This document shows positions 1-8,639 of a DNA stretch of 12,500 bases, in pieces. Each line of letters opens with the position of its first letter. Position 1 is the first letter of the stretch. Both the position numbers and the translations under genes were made by a program. Origin of the DNA: Trachelipus rathkii (Eukaryota > Arthropoda > Malacostraca > Isopoda > Trachelipodidae); assembly GCA_015478945.1 (NCBI GenBank), contig JABUQX010123993.1, positions 1 to 12,500 of the forward strand, written 5' to 3'. The notes beneath the pieces are model-generated. The model was not told the origin of the DNA, searched no databases, and was given only the letters and a program-made list of their open reading frames with translations.

Positions 1-364
1 AACCCCCTTCAAATCCAAAAGCGGTGGTGTCCTTTTGAGACCTCCCCGAGGGTGAGAATTAGTGTCTACCCCGTAGTCGCCGGCAAGGCCGAGAGACCCG
101 ACTTCCTTGCCATTCGGGTTTTTCTTACCCTTGGTTATTAAAGTTTTATTTATTTTAAAATTAACAATAAAAGGTCTCAAAATAGGCTCTTTAATCAATT
201 ATTATTATTACAATAATTTTTTTTTACATTTTTCGTCTATTGTATTTTTTTTTTTTGTTTTTTTTTTTTTTTTTACATTTTTCGCTTGCATTCCAGCCTG
301 TATTCCTTTTCCGGTATTTGTTTTTAAGAGAATGGATTTGTGGTCTCTGTTCTAGAGGCTGAAC
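1..364 (+). mobile_element. Foldback (long-TIR) element, copy 1, right half only
   Basis: This is the right part of a non-coding inverted-repeat element; the left part lies outside the window. It aligns with the right half of the complete copy at 487-1339. Shared parts are a GC-rich centre with a CCTC-CCC-GAGG palindrome (about 42-52), a GCCGAGAGACCCGACT box, and an AT-rich stretch beginning AAGGTCTCAAAATAGGCTCT (168 onward). The right terminus (about 275-364), read in reverse complement, starts GTTCAGCCTCTAGAACAG and continues with a CCACA-ATCCATTCTCTTAAAAAC-like stretch, matching the terminal repeat of the other copies. The inner arm module is short and mostly replaced by poly-T. The open frame at 107-355 is low-complexity Phe-rich translation of T runs and is not a gene. 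The call rests on within-window comparison; the superfamily is unknown. Confidence 0.75.
85..118 (+). other. Conserved core box of foldback copy 1
   Basis: AAGGCCGAGAGACCCGACT followed by TCCTTGCCATTCGGG. The same box occurs in the centre of the copies at 946-980, 7304-7336 and, reversed, 8201-8234. Function unknown. Confidence 0.6.
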
Positions 365-373
365 ATACGTGTT

Positions 374-486
374 GGTTATATAGTTATATATAGTTATATA
401 TATATTAATTTATAGTATATATATATAGTAATAGTTATTATATATATATTATATATATTATATAGTGTATTATATATATATATATA
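374..486. repeat. (TA)n-rich tract between foldback copies 1 and 2
   Basis: Imperfect TA repeat with TAG and TTA interruptions. It separates the right end of one foldback element from the left end of the next and directly abuts the terminus at 487. Confidence 0.9.
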
Positions 487-1339
487 GGAGCCTCTAGTAG
501 AGCCACAATCCATATCTCAAAAAAACTACAACAGCTACCGGGAAAAAGTATACATTGCAGGAATCCTGGCAAAATTTTACCTAGGAAACTGTAAAAAAAC
601 AAAAGCTACAGGAAAATGAAATAAATTTTTGGAATCCTTGTAAAATTTAGGTTAGGAAAATGTAAAAAAGCAAAAAAAAATTAAACATAAATTGGCTATT
701 TTTTGGGTGGGGGTGTGTGACATAGTATATAAATAAATTAATTTGTAAAGGTATTACACCGGCAATTTAGGGGTGGCTCTACTCCGTACGGGTCGAACAA
801 CATTGGTTGGCGGACGGTTTACATACCCGTAGGGGAGGGTGGAAGGGAATCCCGCAGGACACCCAAAATACCAATGGGCGGTTCCGGAGACCCTCCCCGG
901 AGGGGGAATATAGTCCTTGTAACCTCCGTATGTTTCCCGGTTTTTAAGGCGAGAGACCAGCGCGACTCACTCCATCGGTGCTGCTATACCCTTGTGTATT
1001 CATTTAGTTAAAAAAAAAGCCAGATTTAATAGAAAGTCTATTTATTTTTTAACGAGTAGACATAAAGGTCTCAAAATAGGCTCTCTAATCATATTACTAT
1101 AATTATTAACAATAATTTTTTTTCATTTTTTTATTTTTGTTACCATTTCGTATCAAATTTCGAGGATTCCTTGTATTTTCTTGCGCTGTAGCTTTGTTTT
1201 TTGAGATAATATATAGTATTTATATTTTTTTTATTCTATTTTTGTAAATAAAATTGATTTGGAATAAAGCAATTGTAATTCCTTTTCCCGGTAGCTTGTA
1301 GTTTTTGAGATAATGGATGTGGTCAATCTAGAGGCTACC
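487..1339 (+). mobile_element. Foldback (long-TIR) element, copy 2, complete
   Basis: A complete 853-bp non-coding element flanked by TA repeats on both sides. The left end is GGAGCCTCTAGTAGAGCCAC, then TCCATATCTCAAAAAAACTACAACAGCTACCGGG-type sequence. The reverse complement of the right end reads GGTAGCCTCTAGATTGACCAC and continues the same way, so the outer terminal repeat is at least 65 bp. Each arm holds the ~70-bp module twice: on the left at about 533-603 and 604-674, each running AGCTAC-GG-AAA, GGAATCCT, AAAATTTA, GGAAA-TGTAAAAA. The right arm repeats TATCTCAAAAA-(AGCTAC)-GGAATCCT near 1165-1205 and at the terminus. The middle (about 770-985) is GC-rich with a CCCTCC-CC-GGAGGG palindrome near 879-897. 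No open frame of note. TA-flanked insertion would fit a Tc1/mariner-like MITE or a TA-targeting foldback; the superfamily cannot be fixed from this. Confidence 0.85.
946..980 (+). other. Conserved core box of foldback copy 2
   Basis: AAGGCGAGAGACCAGCGCG then ACTCACTCCATCGGTG. It corresponds to the boxes at 85-118, 7304-7336 and 8201-8234 (reverse). Confidence 0.6.
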
Positions 1340-1445
1340 ATATATCTATATAATATATATATCATATTTTTTTATAGTGATATATATGTGTATATATATA
1401 TATTATATATATATAATATAATATACTATAATATATACTATATAT
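1340..1445. repeat. (TA)n-rich tract between foldback copy 2 and piggyBac relic
   Basis: Interrupted TA repeat adjoining the right end of the foldback element. The 64-residue open frame here (1313-1507) is low-complexity Ile/Tyr translation of TA repeats and is not a gene. The tract probably removed or replaced the 5' end of the piggyBac element, since no start codon or 5' terminal repeat is seen between it and the transposase. Confidence 0.85.
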
Positions 1446-1472
1446 TTTATATATTGTGCTGTTTCTTTTTAG

Positions 1473-3239
1473 ACTTTATTATATGTACTTGTAATAACGG
1501 CAAATAATAATAGGCCCTTAACTGCAAGGCAATTATCAAAGGTCATTTGTGAGTTAGATCTTGAGGATGAATTTCTTAGTGATATTGAGTGTGATGAATC
1601 TGAAAAGTCGGATAGTGAAAGTGATCCTAGTGATGATGATCACTTTGATAATGATAATGATTCTATACCATTGATATCTGATAGCGAAGATGACGAAGTT
1701 GATTTCCAGTGGTCTGATTCTGTTCTGGTGGACATAAGTCTTTATCCTTTTTCTTCTAATTCTGGTGTCAAAATGCATTTAGAAGAACCTAAAAAGTCCT
1801 ATAATGATTTTTTAATCGTTCTTTGAAGGGTACATTATTTGTACTATAGTTGAAGAGACAAACAAATATGCTGAAAAGGTAATCGAAGAAAAACGTAGGT
1901 CAGGAAAAATGAGAAGGAAAAGTCGTGACCTTCTGTGGAAGCTTACAAATATAGATTTTTACCATTCAACAAATTCTCTTTTGCATACTCTTATTTTTGG
2001 AATCATACAGAAACCTAATATAGATTTTTACCATTCAACAAATTCTCTTTTGCATACTCTTATTTTTGGAACAATAATTGCTAGAGATAGGTTTAAGATA
2101 ATTCTCAAATATTTACATATTTCGTCTGAAGAAAACTCAAATGATCCACAGTATAAGTTTATAAAAATTCTGGAACTCTTTGTGAGTAAATTTAAAACAA
2201 ATTATATCCCTGAACAAAATATATCAATTGACAAAGCTCTTCCTTCAATGGAAAGGAAGACTACGATGGAAGAGAATATTCCCTTAAAACGAGCGTGATT
2301 TGGTATGAAGAGCTTCATACTTGCCGAAGCTAAATCTGGATATGTGTGGAATATTGCGGTATATACAGGAAAGGAGACTCAGTATCCATGTGGTATTCCA
2401 GGCCTACCGAATGACCTGACAAAGTCTACTAAAATTGTTCTTAATTTATGTGAACCTCTCATCGATAAAGGATATTGTATAGGAATGAACAATTTTTATG
2501 CATCCCCCGAATTATTCAAAATTTTGACTTCAAGAGCCACTGATGCAGGTGGCACTGTTCGATTTAACAGAAAAGGATTGTCACCACTGGTGTGCAGTAA
2601 GAAGCTCAAAAAAGGAGAAAATTATGAGCAATTCTTTTGAAAAATCATGCATCTTAAATGGAGGGATAAAAAATACGTTAACATGCTAAGCACACTCTGT
2701 GATAGCTCTATGGAGCGTGTTATTGTAGCTGGTAAAGAATGTCTTAAACCTACTCTATGCATAAAGTATAAAAAAGATCATATGGCTAGTGTAGATTTAA
2801 TGGATCAGATTACATCTGCAGCTTCCATGATACGAAAAGGACTAAAAAAATATTACAAAAAGTTATTTTTTTTAGAATTGTCGAAATATGCATTCAAAAC
2901 TGCCACTGTACATACAAAAAAAATAATAAGAAAACACTCCTGGAATTTAAATTACAACAAATAGGTGAGATATTGAAAAAACACTCTGAGAAAGTTTATT
3001 GGTCGCGCAAAAGATCTGCAATTACTTTAGGAGAAAACCCATGCTGTCTAACAGGTAGACACTTTTCTAAGCACATCGAAGATAATGATGAAATAAAATA
3101 TCGCCAAAGAAGATGTAAATACTGTGCTCTTCAAAAGAAAGTTAGAAAAACAGTTTATTCATGTAATATTTGTGAAGTTCCCCTTTGTGTCATTCCATGC
3201 TTCACACTATATCATACCGATGTAAGATTACCAGAGTAA
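1473..3239 (+). pseudogene. piggyBac-type transposase relic (PGBD-like)
   Basis: Remnant of a cut-and-paste DNA transposase that in working form targets TTAA. Pieces occur in family order. An acidic N-terminus in frame 3 (about 1509-1826: RPLTARQLS, then Asp/Glu/Ser-rich) has no start codon. After a frameshift near 1826-1840 comes an IVEETNKYAEK-type segment, then STNSLLHTLIFG and RDRF. The first catalytic Asp is kept in SID (GAC 2230-2232). An in-frame TGA at 2296-2298 falls where the family has KRARFG. The second catalytic region reads MNNFYASPELF, so the Asp of the usual DNFY is Asn (AAC 2488-2490). A second in-frame TGA is at 2638-2640. KWRDKK and SVDLMDQ follow, keeping both late Asp residues (2794-2796, 2803-2805). 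A frameshift at about 2915-2965 leads to LTGRHF and a C-terminal Cys-rich cross-brace finger (CKYC ... CNIC ... LCVIPCF..YHT) ending in TAA. The total is close to the usual 550-600 residues. No terminal repeats were found. Family call very sure; inactivity sure. Confidence 0.95.
1948..2071 (+). repeat. Tandem 55-bp duplication inside the piggyBac relic
   Basis: The 55 bases at 1948-2002 recur without a mismatch at 2017-2071, offset by 69 bp (23 codons), so the frame is kept. The protein carries NIDFYHSTNSLLHTLIFG twice, joined by IIQKP. In piggyBac relatives this motif occurs once, after a helix of the type VDELKKFLGLIxLM. Here the first copy sits where that helix should be, so a segment appears replaced rather than simply added. 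The lack of mismatches in an otherwise decayed gene suggests a recent event, gene conversion, or an assembly artefact. Confidence 0.9.
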
Positions 3240-3338
3240 TAGTCAGACAGAATTGAAATAAACTACTTAGAGGTTGGAAAGAGTTACGATAAAAATTCCT
3301 GGACTCTTGTCTTTTCGATAGTTGTATGAGTGAAACCA

Positions 3339-3530
3339 ATATATATATATAATATATATATTATATTATATATATATATATTATATATAATTTATGATAT
3401 ATAATATAAATATATTATACTATTATATATATATATATATATATAATATATATATATAATATATTATATAATATATATATATATATATTGTATATTATAT
3501 ATATATATATTATAAATTATATATATTATG
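3339..3530. repeat. (TA)n-rich tract after the piggyBac relic
   Basis: Imperfect TA repeat. The preceding 100 bases (3240-3338) hold the piggyBac 3' flank with no recognised terminal repeat. Confidence 0.9.
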
Positions 3531-3532
3531 GT

Positions 3533-3719
3533 CAGAGGTTTTGTTCCGCAATTTAAGTCCGCATTCCGCAATTCCGCATTGCGGACTCCAAAAAAAATTG
3601 CGAATTGCTATTGCGATTAATTTGAAAAAGTTGCGGAATTGGTTGCGGAATGCCTAAATCATTCGCCAATTTAATTCCGCAATCAGCAATTCCGCAATTA
3701 GAGGACTACAAACCCTAAG
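3533..3719. mobile_element. Small hAT-like MITE packed with CCGCAAT motifs
   Basis: About 187 bp bounded by CAGAGGTTTTGT on the left and ACAAACCCTAAG on the right, whose reverse complement CTTAGGGTTTGT matches at 9 of 12 positions. CAGRGGTTT-like ends are typical of hAT transposons. Inside, TTCCGCAAT or its complement ATTGCGGAA and close variants occur about ten times in both orientations, including the exact palindrome TCCGCA-T-TGCGGA at 3573-3585. No coding capacity. I could not find a convincing 8-bp target duplication because the left flank is TA repeat. The motif cluster is certain; the hAT assignment is an inference. Confidence 0.55.
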
Positions 3720-3990
3720 ATTTTTTTGTTTTAATCCCTTATAGATTTTAGGAATGCGAGAGGGGTTACCAAGTGTAGGCTAAGGGCAGTGATTAGTCTT
3801 AGAGTAGTGTGACAGGAGAGAGTGGTGTTGGGCGAAAAGTTAGGAAAATAATTCAGTTTTTTTAATTTGACGATTTTTGGGGTAGAGTATAGGTAGTTGA
3901 TATATATTAGTATAGTATATAGTAGGCGGTTGATATGGTATGCTAGTATAGTGAGGTAGGTAGGTAGTAGTAATAGGTGATAATAATAGG
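3720..3990. other. Unassigned AT-rich intergenic sequence
   Basis: No gene or known element seen. It is G-rich and C-poor on the + strand and has short GTAG/TAGG repeats near 3955-3975 and TA-rich patches around 3895-3925. Confidence 0.6.
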
Positions 3991-4043
3991 GTAATATATA
4001 TATATATATATACTAATATATCTATTATATATATAATATATAC
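3991..4043. repeat. (TA)n tract
   Basis: Short TA microsatellite with CTA interruptions. Confidence 0.85.
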
Positions 4044-4343
4044 CTAACCTTATTGTTAATTACGAAACGCGTTACACTGCTCCTTCCTCCCCTCCTCCTT
4101 CCTACATCCCACTGGCAAACCAGGAAACACATCCTCTGAAAGTTCTGGGAGACGAATTTTGAGGACTAATGGGAAGAAGAAATGCTAGTCTACGAAAGAG
4201 CAAAACCCTAACCTGGAAGTGTTATCTTAGGACTGCGTTGGAAACATTGCTCGGAGAAATGGTTCTCTAGAGTTTTTAGGGTTAAGAGTTTCGGGCCAAA
4301 AGAAGATGCTGGACCAACTGGAACAGGGCGAACGTCCTTCCTG

Positions 4344-4346
<3 letters not shown>
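4044..4346 (+). other. Unassigned stretch, possibly 5' part of the LINE
   Basis: Mixed composition with no open frame of note. It includes a pyrimidine-rich segment (about 4078-4110) and a purine-rich segment with KKMLDQLEQGERPSCG-type translation (about 4298-4345). It could be the LINE's 5' region or endonuclease-side remnant, cut from the rest by the TA tract at 4347-4470, but I cannot match it to a known domain. Confidence 0.35.
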
Positions 4347-4396
<50 letters not shown>

Positions 4397-4470
4397 TAAT
4401 ATATATATTATTTATTATAATATAATATTATATATAATATTATATATATATATATTATATAGATATATAT
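4347..4470. repeat. (TA)n tract upstream of the LINE relic
   Basis: Near-pure TA microsatellite, then interrupted TAA/ATT repeats, directly before the first recognisable LINE ORF2 segment. Confidence 0.9.
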
Positions 4471-4489
4471 GACGTCTTAAGAAAAGAGG

Positions 4490-6460
4490 TTGAGATATTA
4501 TAATTGAGGAAAAGAGAAAATACTAAAAAGAGTGCATTACGTAGTCAGAAAAAATAGGTAAATGAGCAGTTTAGGAAGGAGGAGAAGATGCGCGGACTAC
4601 ATGGGAATAGGAACCTTTCTGGAGGAGTGCGAAAAGGCTTAAGAATGTGATAAGGAAAATCTGCGATTAGCAATAATGCAAGAAGGGAGTGGATGCTTCG
4701 ATTAATGATAGAATGGAGTGGGAAGGTGTGAAGAAACACTTCCGAAAATGTGGTATAACTTGTCAGTAATAAACGAGTGATTAGTGAACGTGTGTGTGGT
4801 TTGATGGTGCAAAGGATAGTATTTTTGGGGATAAGTAATGTAGTAAGGAGGAGTACATGGGGTAGAGGAGAAAGTTGAAGGGGGAAAAAAAAAGGTAAAA
4901 TCTGCAGACTATAGACTTAAATGCTGATGAAATGAATCTAAGACGAGAGATAGGTGATTGATTGGATTGGAAAGTTGTGTAACAAAAGCGTTTACTGGCA
5001 GGGCTATAGTTCCGAGGGATTGGAGTTTAGCAGCATAATAGTACCCTTATATAGGAGTAAGGCGCATGGGGTGACTGTTTAGCTAATTTGGGGAATTTAG
5101 TTTATTGATGTTGTAGGTAAGATATATGCTGGTGTTGTCGAAAGAGTTGCTTCAAGTGACAGACAGGACTGATTGGTGACGAACAAGATGCGTTTAGAAG
5201 TGGTAGAAGATGTGTCAATCAAATCTTTGCATTGAAACAATGATTGATAAAAATGGGAGGAGAGAGTAATCAAATTGTATTAGGTTTTAATGAGATTTGC
5301 AACAGGGGCGATGATAGGATCATTAGGGAAGCTCATATGCAAGGTGTGGAGCTATATGGTGTGGTAGGTGAGGCTTTGCACTGAATGAATCAAAAAGTAT
5401 GGTATGACGATAGTGAAGCGTGTGTAGGAATAAAGTTTGTCAATGGTGATTGGAATTTAGGATTAATTAGCGGAGTGAGACAGCGTTGTGTGTATGTTCC
5501 TTGGCTATCAATCTTGTATAGATGGATGGATTATGAAGAATTCGAGGCCGGGGAGATGCGGAAAAGGCGTGTCATAGAAATGAGGATAATGGAGATGACG
5601 TGGACGTTGTGCCCTACCCTATTAATGTGAATGATTGTTTTTGGTATGTGCGACTTGAAGAGAGTTTGAGAGGATTGTAGAGAGATATCAGTAGGTATAA
5701 AGGAGGGGTTTGAAGTTATAAAACGGTAGATAAGAGTAGGTTTATGGTTTGTGGTCGGACAGTCTGCAGTTGTGAAGTTGATGGTAGGTAGGGTGGGGGG
5801 TGAGCGAGTGGAGGAGAGTGTGTGGTTGAAGAGGGTCGTGAGGGTACGGTGTGTGTGGTGAGAGGGAACGGATGAATGCAGAGTGTGTAGCAGGAAGTTG
5901 TGGAGATGCAGAAGGTTGTTGCTGCAATTAGAAGTCGTTGGGTGAATGTTAGAGGGACTAAGTCCGTTGAGGTGCGCTGAGTGCGTGTACATGACGTATG
6001 GGTTGGTTACGTGTGTGTGTGAGGGAGATGGTGAGTGACGTGTGTGCGTGAATGGAGAGGTGAGATCGTGAGAGTGTCTGTGTTCGATGGACATACTTAG
6101 GCATGCTAGAGATGCTTAGAAGATATATAAAATGAGGACAAGAACGTATTAAGAGAGGTCTGATGTGTGTCATGTGAAGAAAGGGTAACAATGAGAAATA
6201 AAATGAAAGTTGTTGAGATGGCTTATTTGGTCAGTGAAAGAGATGAAGTGATAGTCGGGTTGGGTTAAGTGCGGATGTATAGTGCGAGTGTAGTGGGACG
6301 ACCGGCCATTGGGAGACCGGAGGAGAAAGGGTTGGAGTGGGTCGCGGCAGTGTCGTGAGAGCGAATGTGCTGGGAGAGAATGGTTTTGCAGACGCGGAGA
6401 TAAGAGGTGGATAATAGGAGGGGGCAATGGCGGGATGTGTAAGGGGGTATGTTGTTGTTT
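4490..6460 (+). pseudogene. Decayed LINE ORF2 (reverse transcriptase and C-terminal region)
   Basis: In order and on one strand, but in shifting frames, this carries pieces of a non-LTR retrotransposon ORF2. Pre-RT linker: VRKNR then VNEQFRKE (about 4544-4580) and WEGVKKHFRK (4719-4748). RT start: VPRDW, IVPLYRSKA (5038-5064), VGKIYAGVVERV (5113-5148). Fingers/palm: DEQDAFRSGRR then CVNQIFALKQ (5178-5240). Motif A region: GFNEICNRGDDR (from 5283), where the usual F-x-D Asp is lost. Next SEACVGI, then motif B GVRQRCVYVPWLSILY (5472-5519). Probable motif C: NVND (5624-5635) in place of YADD. Post-RT: VDKSRFMVCG (5726-5755), AAIRSRWVNVRG (5921-5956), YMTYGLVT (5988-6011), RWTYLGMLEMLRRYIK (6085-6132), an LRW-FGHV remnant (about 6213-6245) and AIGRPEEK (6305-6328). 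Stops and frameshifts are numerous, so it is dead. It resembles LINEs with GVRQGCVMSPWLFN common in decapods; the clade is not assigned. Open frames on the opposite strand at 5531-6643 are His/Ser/Pro-rich shadows of the purine-rich sense strand. Confidence 0.85.
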
Positions 6461-6771
6461 CCCACCTGGGCGAACGCTGGGATGAACGCACTTGACGAGT
6501 TGGACGATTAGCCATGTGCAGGTTCCGTCGCGTGGTCTGCCCATGAGCTTGGGGTAGTAGATTTTGCGTGACGCGTCTCTCACTAATGAATGGACTGAGG
6601 GGCGTAAGGCTGGGGCTTTCCTTTTTCGGACGTTTTCGTGCATGTTCTCAGCTTGGCTTATTCTTTCCGAGTGCTGCGTTTACCACCTACTGCCCGCAGT
6701 TCTGAGGATGATGATAAGCCAAGATAAAGAAGAAAGCAAAGAATTTAATATAGTAGTATATCATTGTTTGT
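6461..6771 (+). other. Probable LINE 3' region with A-rich end
   Basis: Follows the last recognisable ORF2 segment. It is GC-richer than its surroundings and ends in an A-rich stretch (about 6716-6750: GATAAGCCAAGATAAAGAAG and on) just before a TA tract, as expected for a LINE 3' untranslated region and tail. The short open frame at 6564-6773 has no recognisable domain and I do not call it a gene. Position and strand support the call; no family match was made. Confidence 0.4.
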
Positions 6772-6903
6772 AGTATATATATAATATATATTGTTAGTAT
6801 ATAGGTTAGTATATGTCATTAAGTATGATATATATTATAGTATATATATAGATATAGTATATATATATTATTATATGAGTGTATAGCTAGTATATGGATA
6901 TAT
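6772..6903. repeat. (TA)n-rich tract
   Basis: Interrupted TA/TAG repeat running up to the left terminus of the foldback element at 6904. Confidence 0.85.
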
Positions 6904-7652
6904 GGCCAGCCTCCAGGAAAAGCGATGCATGCAGTGAATCTAAAAAATTTTATATGTACAACAGCTACAGGGAAACAAAATAACAGTGTTGAGTCTATGG
7001 TAGCAAGCAATTTCAGTAGCATGAACTGTAAAGAAAAAAATTGTTTATGTTCTAAATATTTTAGTGTGAATACCACCCTGGAGTATTACTATGTGGTTAT
7101 ATATTGTAGGAGTCGAGCAAGCTGTCGTTATGAATGACCTTTTGAATCCGGTACATTAGCTTGCCGAGGGGGCAAAATTCCAATAGGTATTATTAAGTTT
7201 AGCGCATGTTGAGGAAAATATTACGTTTTTTCTTTCGTATATCCTTGTTTAGGGTTTCGAAGCGAGCGGAGGGTAGAGAGGGGGACAGAGGTCGTCCCCC
7301 GGTAGCCCGAGAACGCCCGACTCGTTGCTGAGTGCGTTTTGTGTTACGGCCTGGCGGAGTTTGTTTAGTAAAGATGAAAAAAATTCACATCTTGGGGCAC
7401 CTTTGCTGGCTGCTCACTCGAAGTTAGCAGACGTTCTGTGGAGATTCTCGAGGAGAAACGCAGGAATATCATACAAGTTTTTCAACATTTTTTTAACTAT
7501 TTTTTTTAAATTTGTCAAAAGCTGTTATTTTTATTTTATTTTTTTATAAATTTCATGGTAAAAATGTCTCCTGATTAATAATATGTTATTTATTTCCGAT
7601 GTACCTTTATGGTTTTTTTGTTACTGAATGATTCTTTCTGCGAGGACTGACC
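6904..7652 (+). mobile_element. Foldback element, copy 3, diverged
   Basis: About 749 bp between TA tracts. The left end is GGCCAGCCTCCAGGAAAAGC and continues to ACAACAGCTACAGGGAAAC (about 6959-6977), matching the terminal module of the other copies. The reverse complement of the right end reads GGTCAGTCCTCGCAGAAAGA, then ATCATTCAGTAACAAAAAAA, which aligns with the left end. The middle (about 7255-7345) is GC-rich, holds the hairpin GGGGGAC-loop-GTCCCCC at about 7280-7300 and the conserved box at 7304-7336. Box direction shows the same orientation as copies 1 and 2. Open frames at 6819-7076, 6925-7137 and 7325-7549 lie within the arms and show no domain. Arms are more degraded than in copies 2 and 4, suggesting an older insertion. 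Confidence 0.7.
7304..7336 (+). other. Conserved core box of foldback copy 3
   Basis: AGCCCGAGAACGCCCGACTC, then GTTGCTGAGTGCG. It is nearly the same as the reverse complement of the box in copy 4 and lies next to a GGGGGAC/GTCCCCC hairpin. Confidence 0.65.
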
Positions 7653-7813
7653 TAATACTATATTAAATATATTATATATATATATATATATAATTATATA
7701 TAATATATTATATAGTAATTTTATATACTATATAATTATATTAATATATATAATATATAATATATAAATTATATATTTATATGATATATATAATATATAC
7801 ATTATATATATAT
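7653..7813. repeat. (TA)n-rich tract between foldback copies 3 and 4
   Basis: Interrupted TA repeat linking the right end of one element to the left end of the next. Confidence 0.9.
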
Positions 7814-8200
7814 GGTCAGCCTCTAGAAGACCACATCCATAGTTCTCAAAATACAACAGCTACGGGAAAAGGAATACATTGCTGGAAATGGCCTGGTCCA
7901 ATTTTAGTGCGGAAAATGTTAAAAAAAAACAAAAGAATTAACAATAAATAAAAAAAAATTATATCCAACCCACACCAATAGCTACTAGCGAAAAGGGTAA
8001 TACTTTTTGTATCCTCGTACAAATTTGGGATAAAAATGTAAAAAAAAAAAAAAAAAAAAAATTTTCTAATAATTATCATAAATAATTGGAATTTAGAAGC
8101 CCGTATTTAGAGGACCCGTTTATGGTATTACCGTTAATATACAATTAGATTTCTATTAAATTTTGCCTTTATTTTAACAAAGAAACCCCAAAGGGTATAC

Positions 8201-8234
8201 CGCACCGATGCAGGAGTCGGGGTCTCTCGGGCTT
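8201..8234 (-). other. Conserved core box of foldback copy 4
   Basis: The reverse complement reads AAGCCCGAGAGACCCCGACT, then CCTGCATCGGTGCG; it corresponds to the boxes in copies 1-3. Confidence 0.65.
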
Positions 8235-8592
8235 CCGGGGAACTACGGGTAGGACTAATTCCCCCCCCTCCGGGAGGGTACGTCTGGAACCCCGGTCTTG
8301 ATATCTTGAGGACTATCGCGGGGGTTCCTCCGGCCCCCTCCCCCTACGGGGTATGGAAACGTCCCCCCTGTGTTCCCGTCGGCTCGAGCCCCGACTAACT
8401 TGCCGCTGTAATGCCTTTAAATATATGTATATATATACTATGTCCCCCCCCCCCAACCCCCCCAAAAAAAAAAAAGCAATTTATGTCTTAATTTTTTTTT
8501 TTTTTTTTACTTTTCCTAACCATGAAATCTTTACAAGGATTCAAAATTGTATTTCATTTCCTGTAGCTTTGTAGTATTTTCGAGATATGATT

Positions 8593-8594
<2 letters not shown>

Positions 8595-8637
<43 letters not shown>
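8595..8637. repeat. Poly-T run of 43
   Basis: Unbroken T run between the two modules of the right arm of copy 4, at the place where other modules end in TGTAAAAA (reverse complement). Probably expansion of the module's A-rich tail; the exact length may be unreliable in assembly. Confidence 0.9.

Positions 8638-8639
<2 letters not shown>

Noticed and set aside
107..355. 82-codon Phe-rich frame as a small membrane protein
   Set aside because: Translation of T runs inside a foldback element arm; the hydrophobicity is a by-product of poly-T.
1554..1778. Minus-strand 74-codon open frame
   Set aside because: It is the antisense of the acidic N-terminal part of the piggyBac transposase and has no domain of its own.
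4044..4053. CCTAACCTTA as a telomere-like (TTAGG)n remnant
   Set aside because: A single imperfect occurrence with no array.
4277..4290. TTTTTAGGGTTAA as a possible piggyBac 3' end (…GGGTTAA)
   Set aside because: It lies 1 kb past the transposase stop beyond other elements, and no matching TTAACCC end was found on the 5' side.
5531..6643. Minus-strand open frames of up to 187 codons with His/Ser/Thr/Pro-rich products
   Set aside because: They overlap the collinear LINE motifs on the + strand, are low-complexity, and result from the purine skew of that strand.
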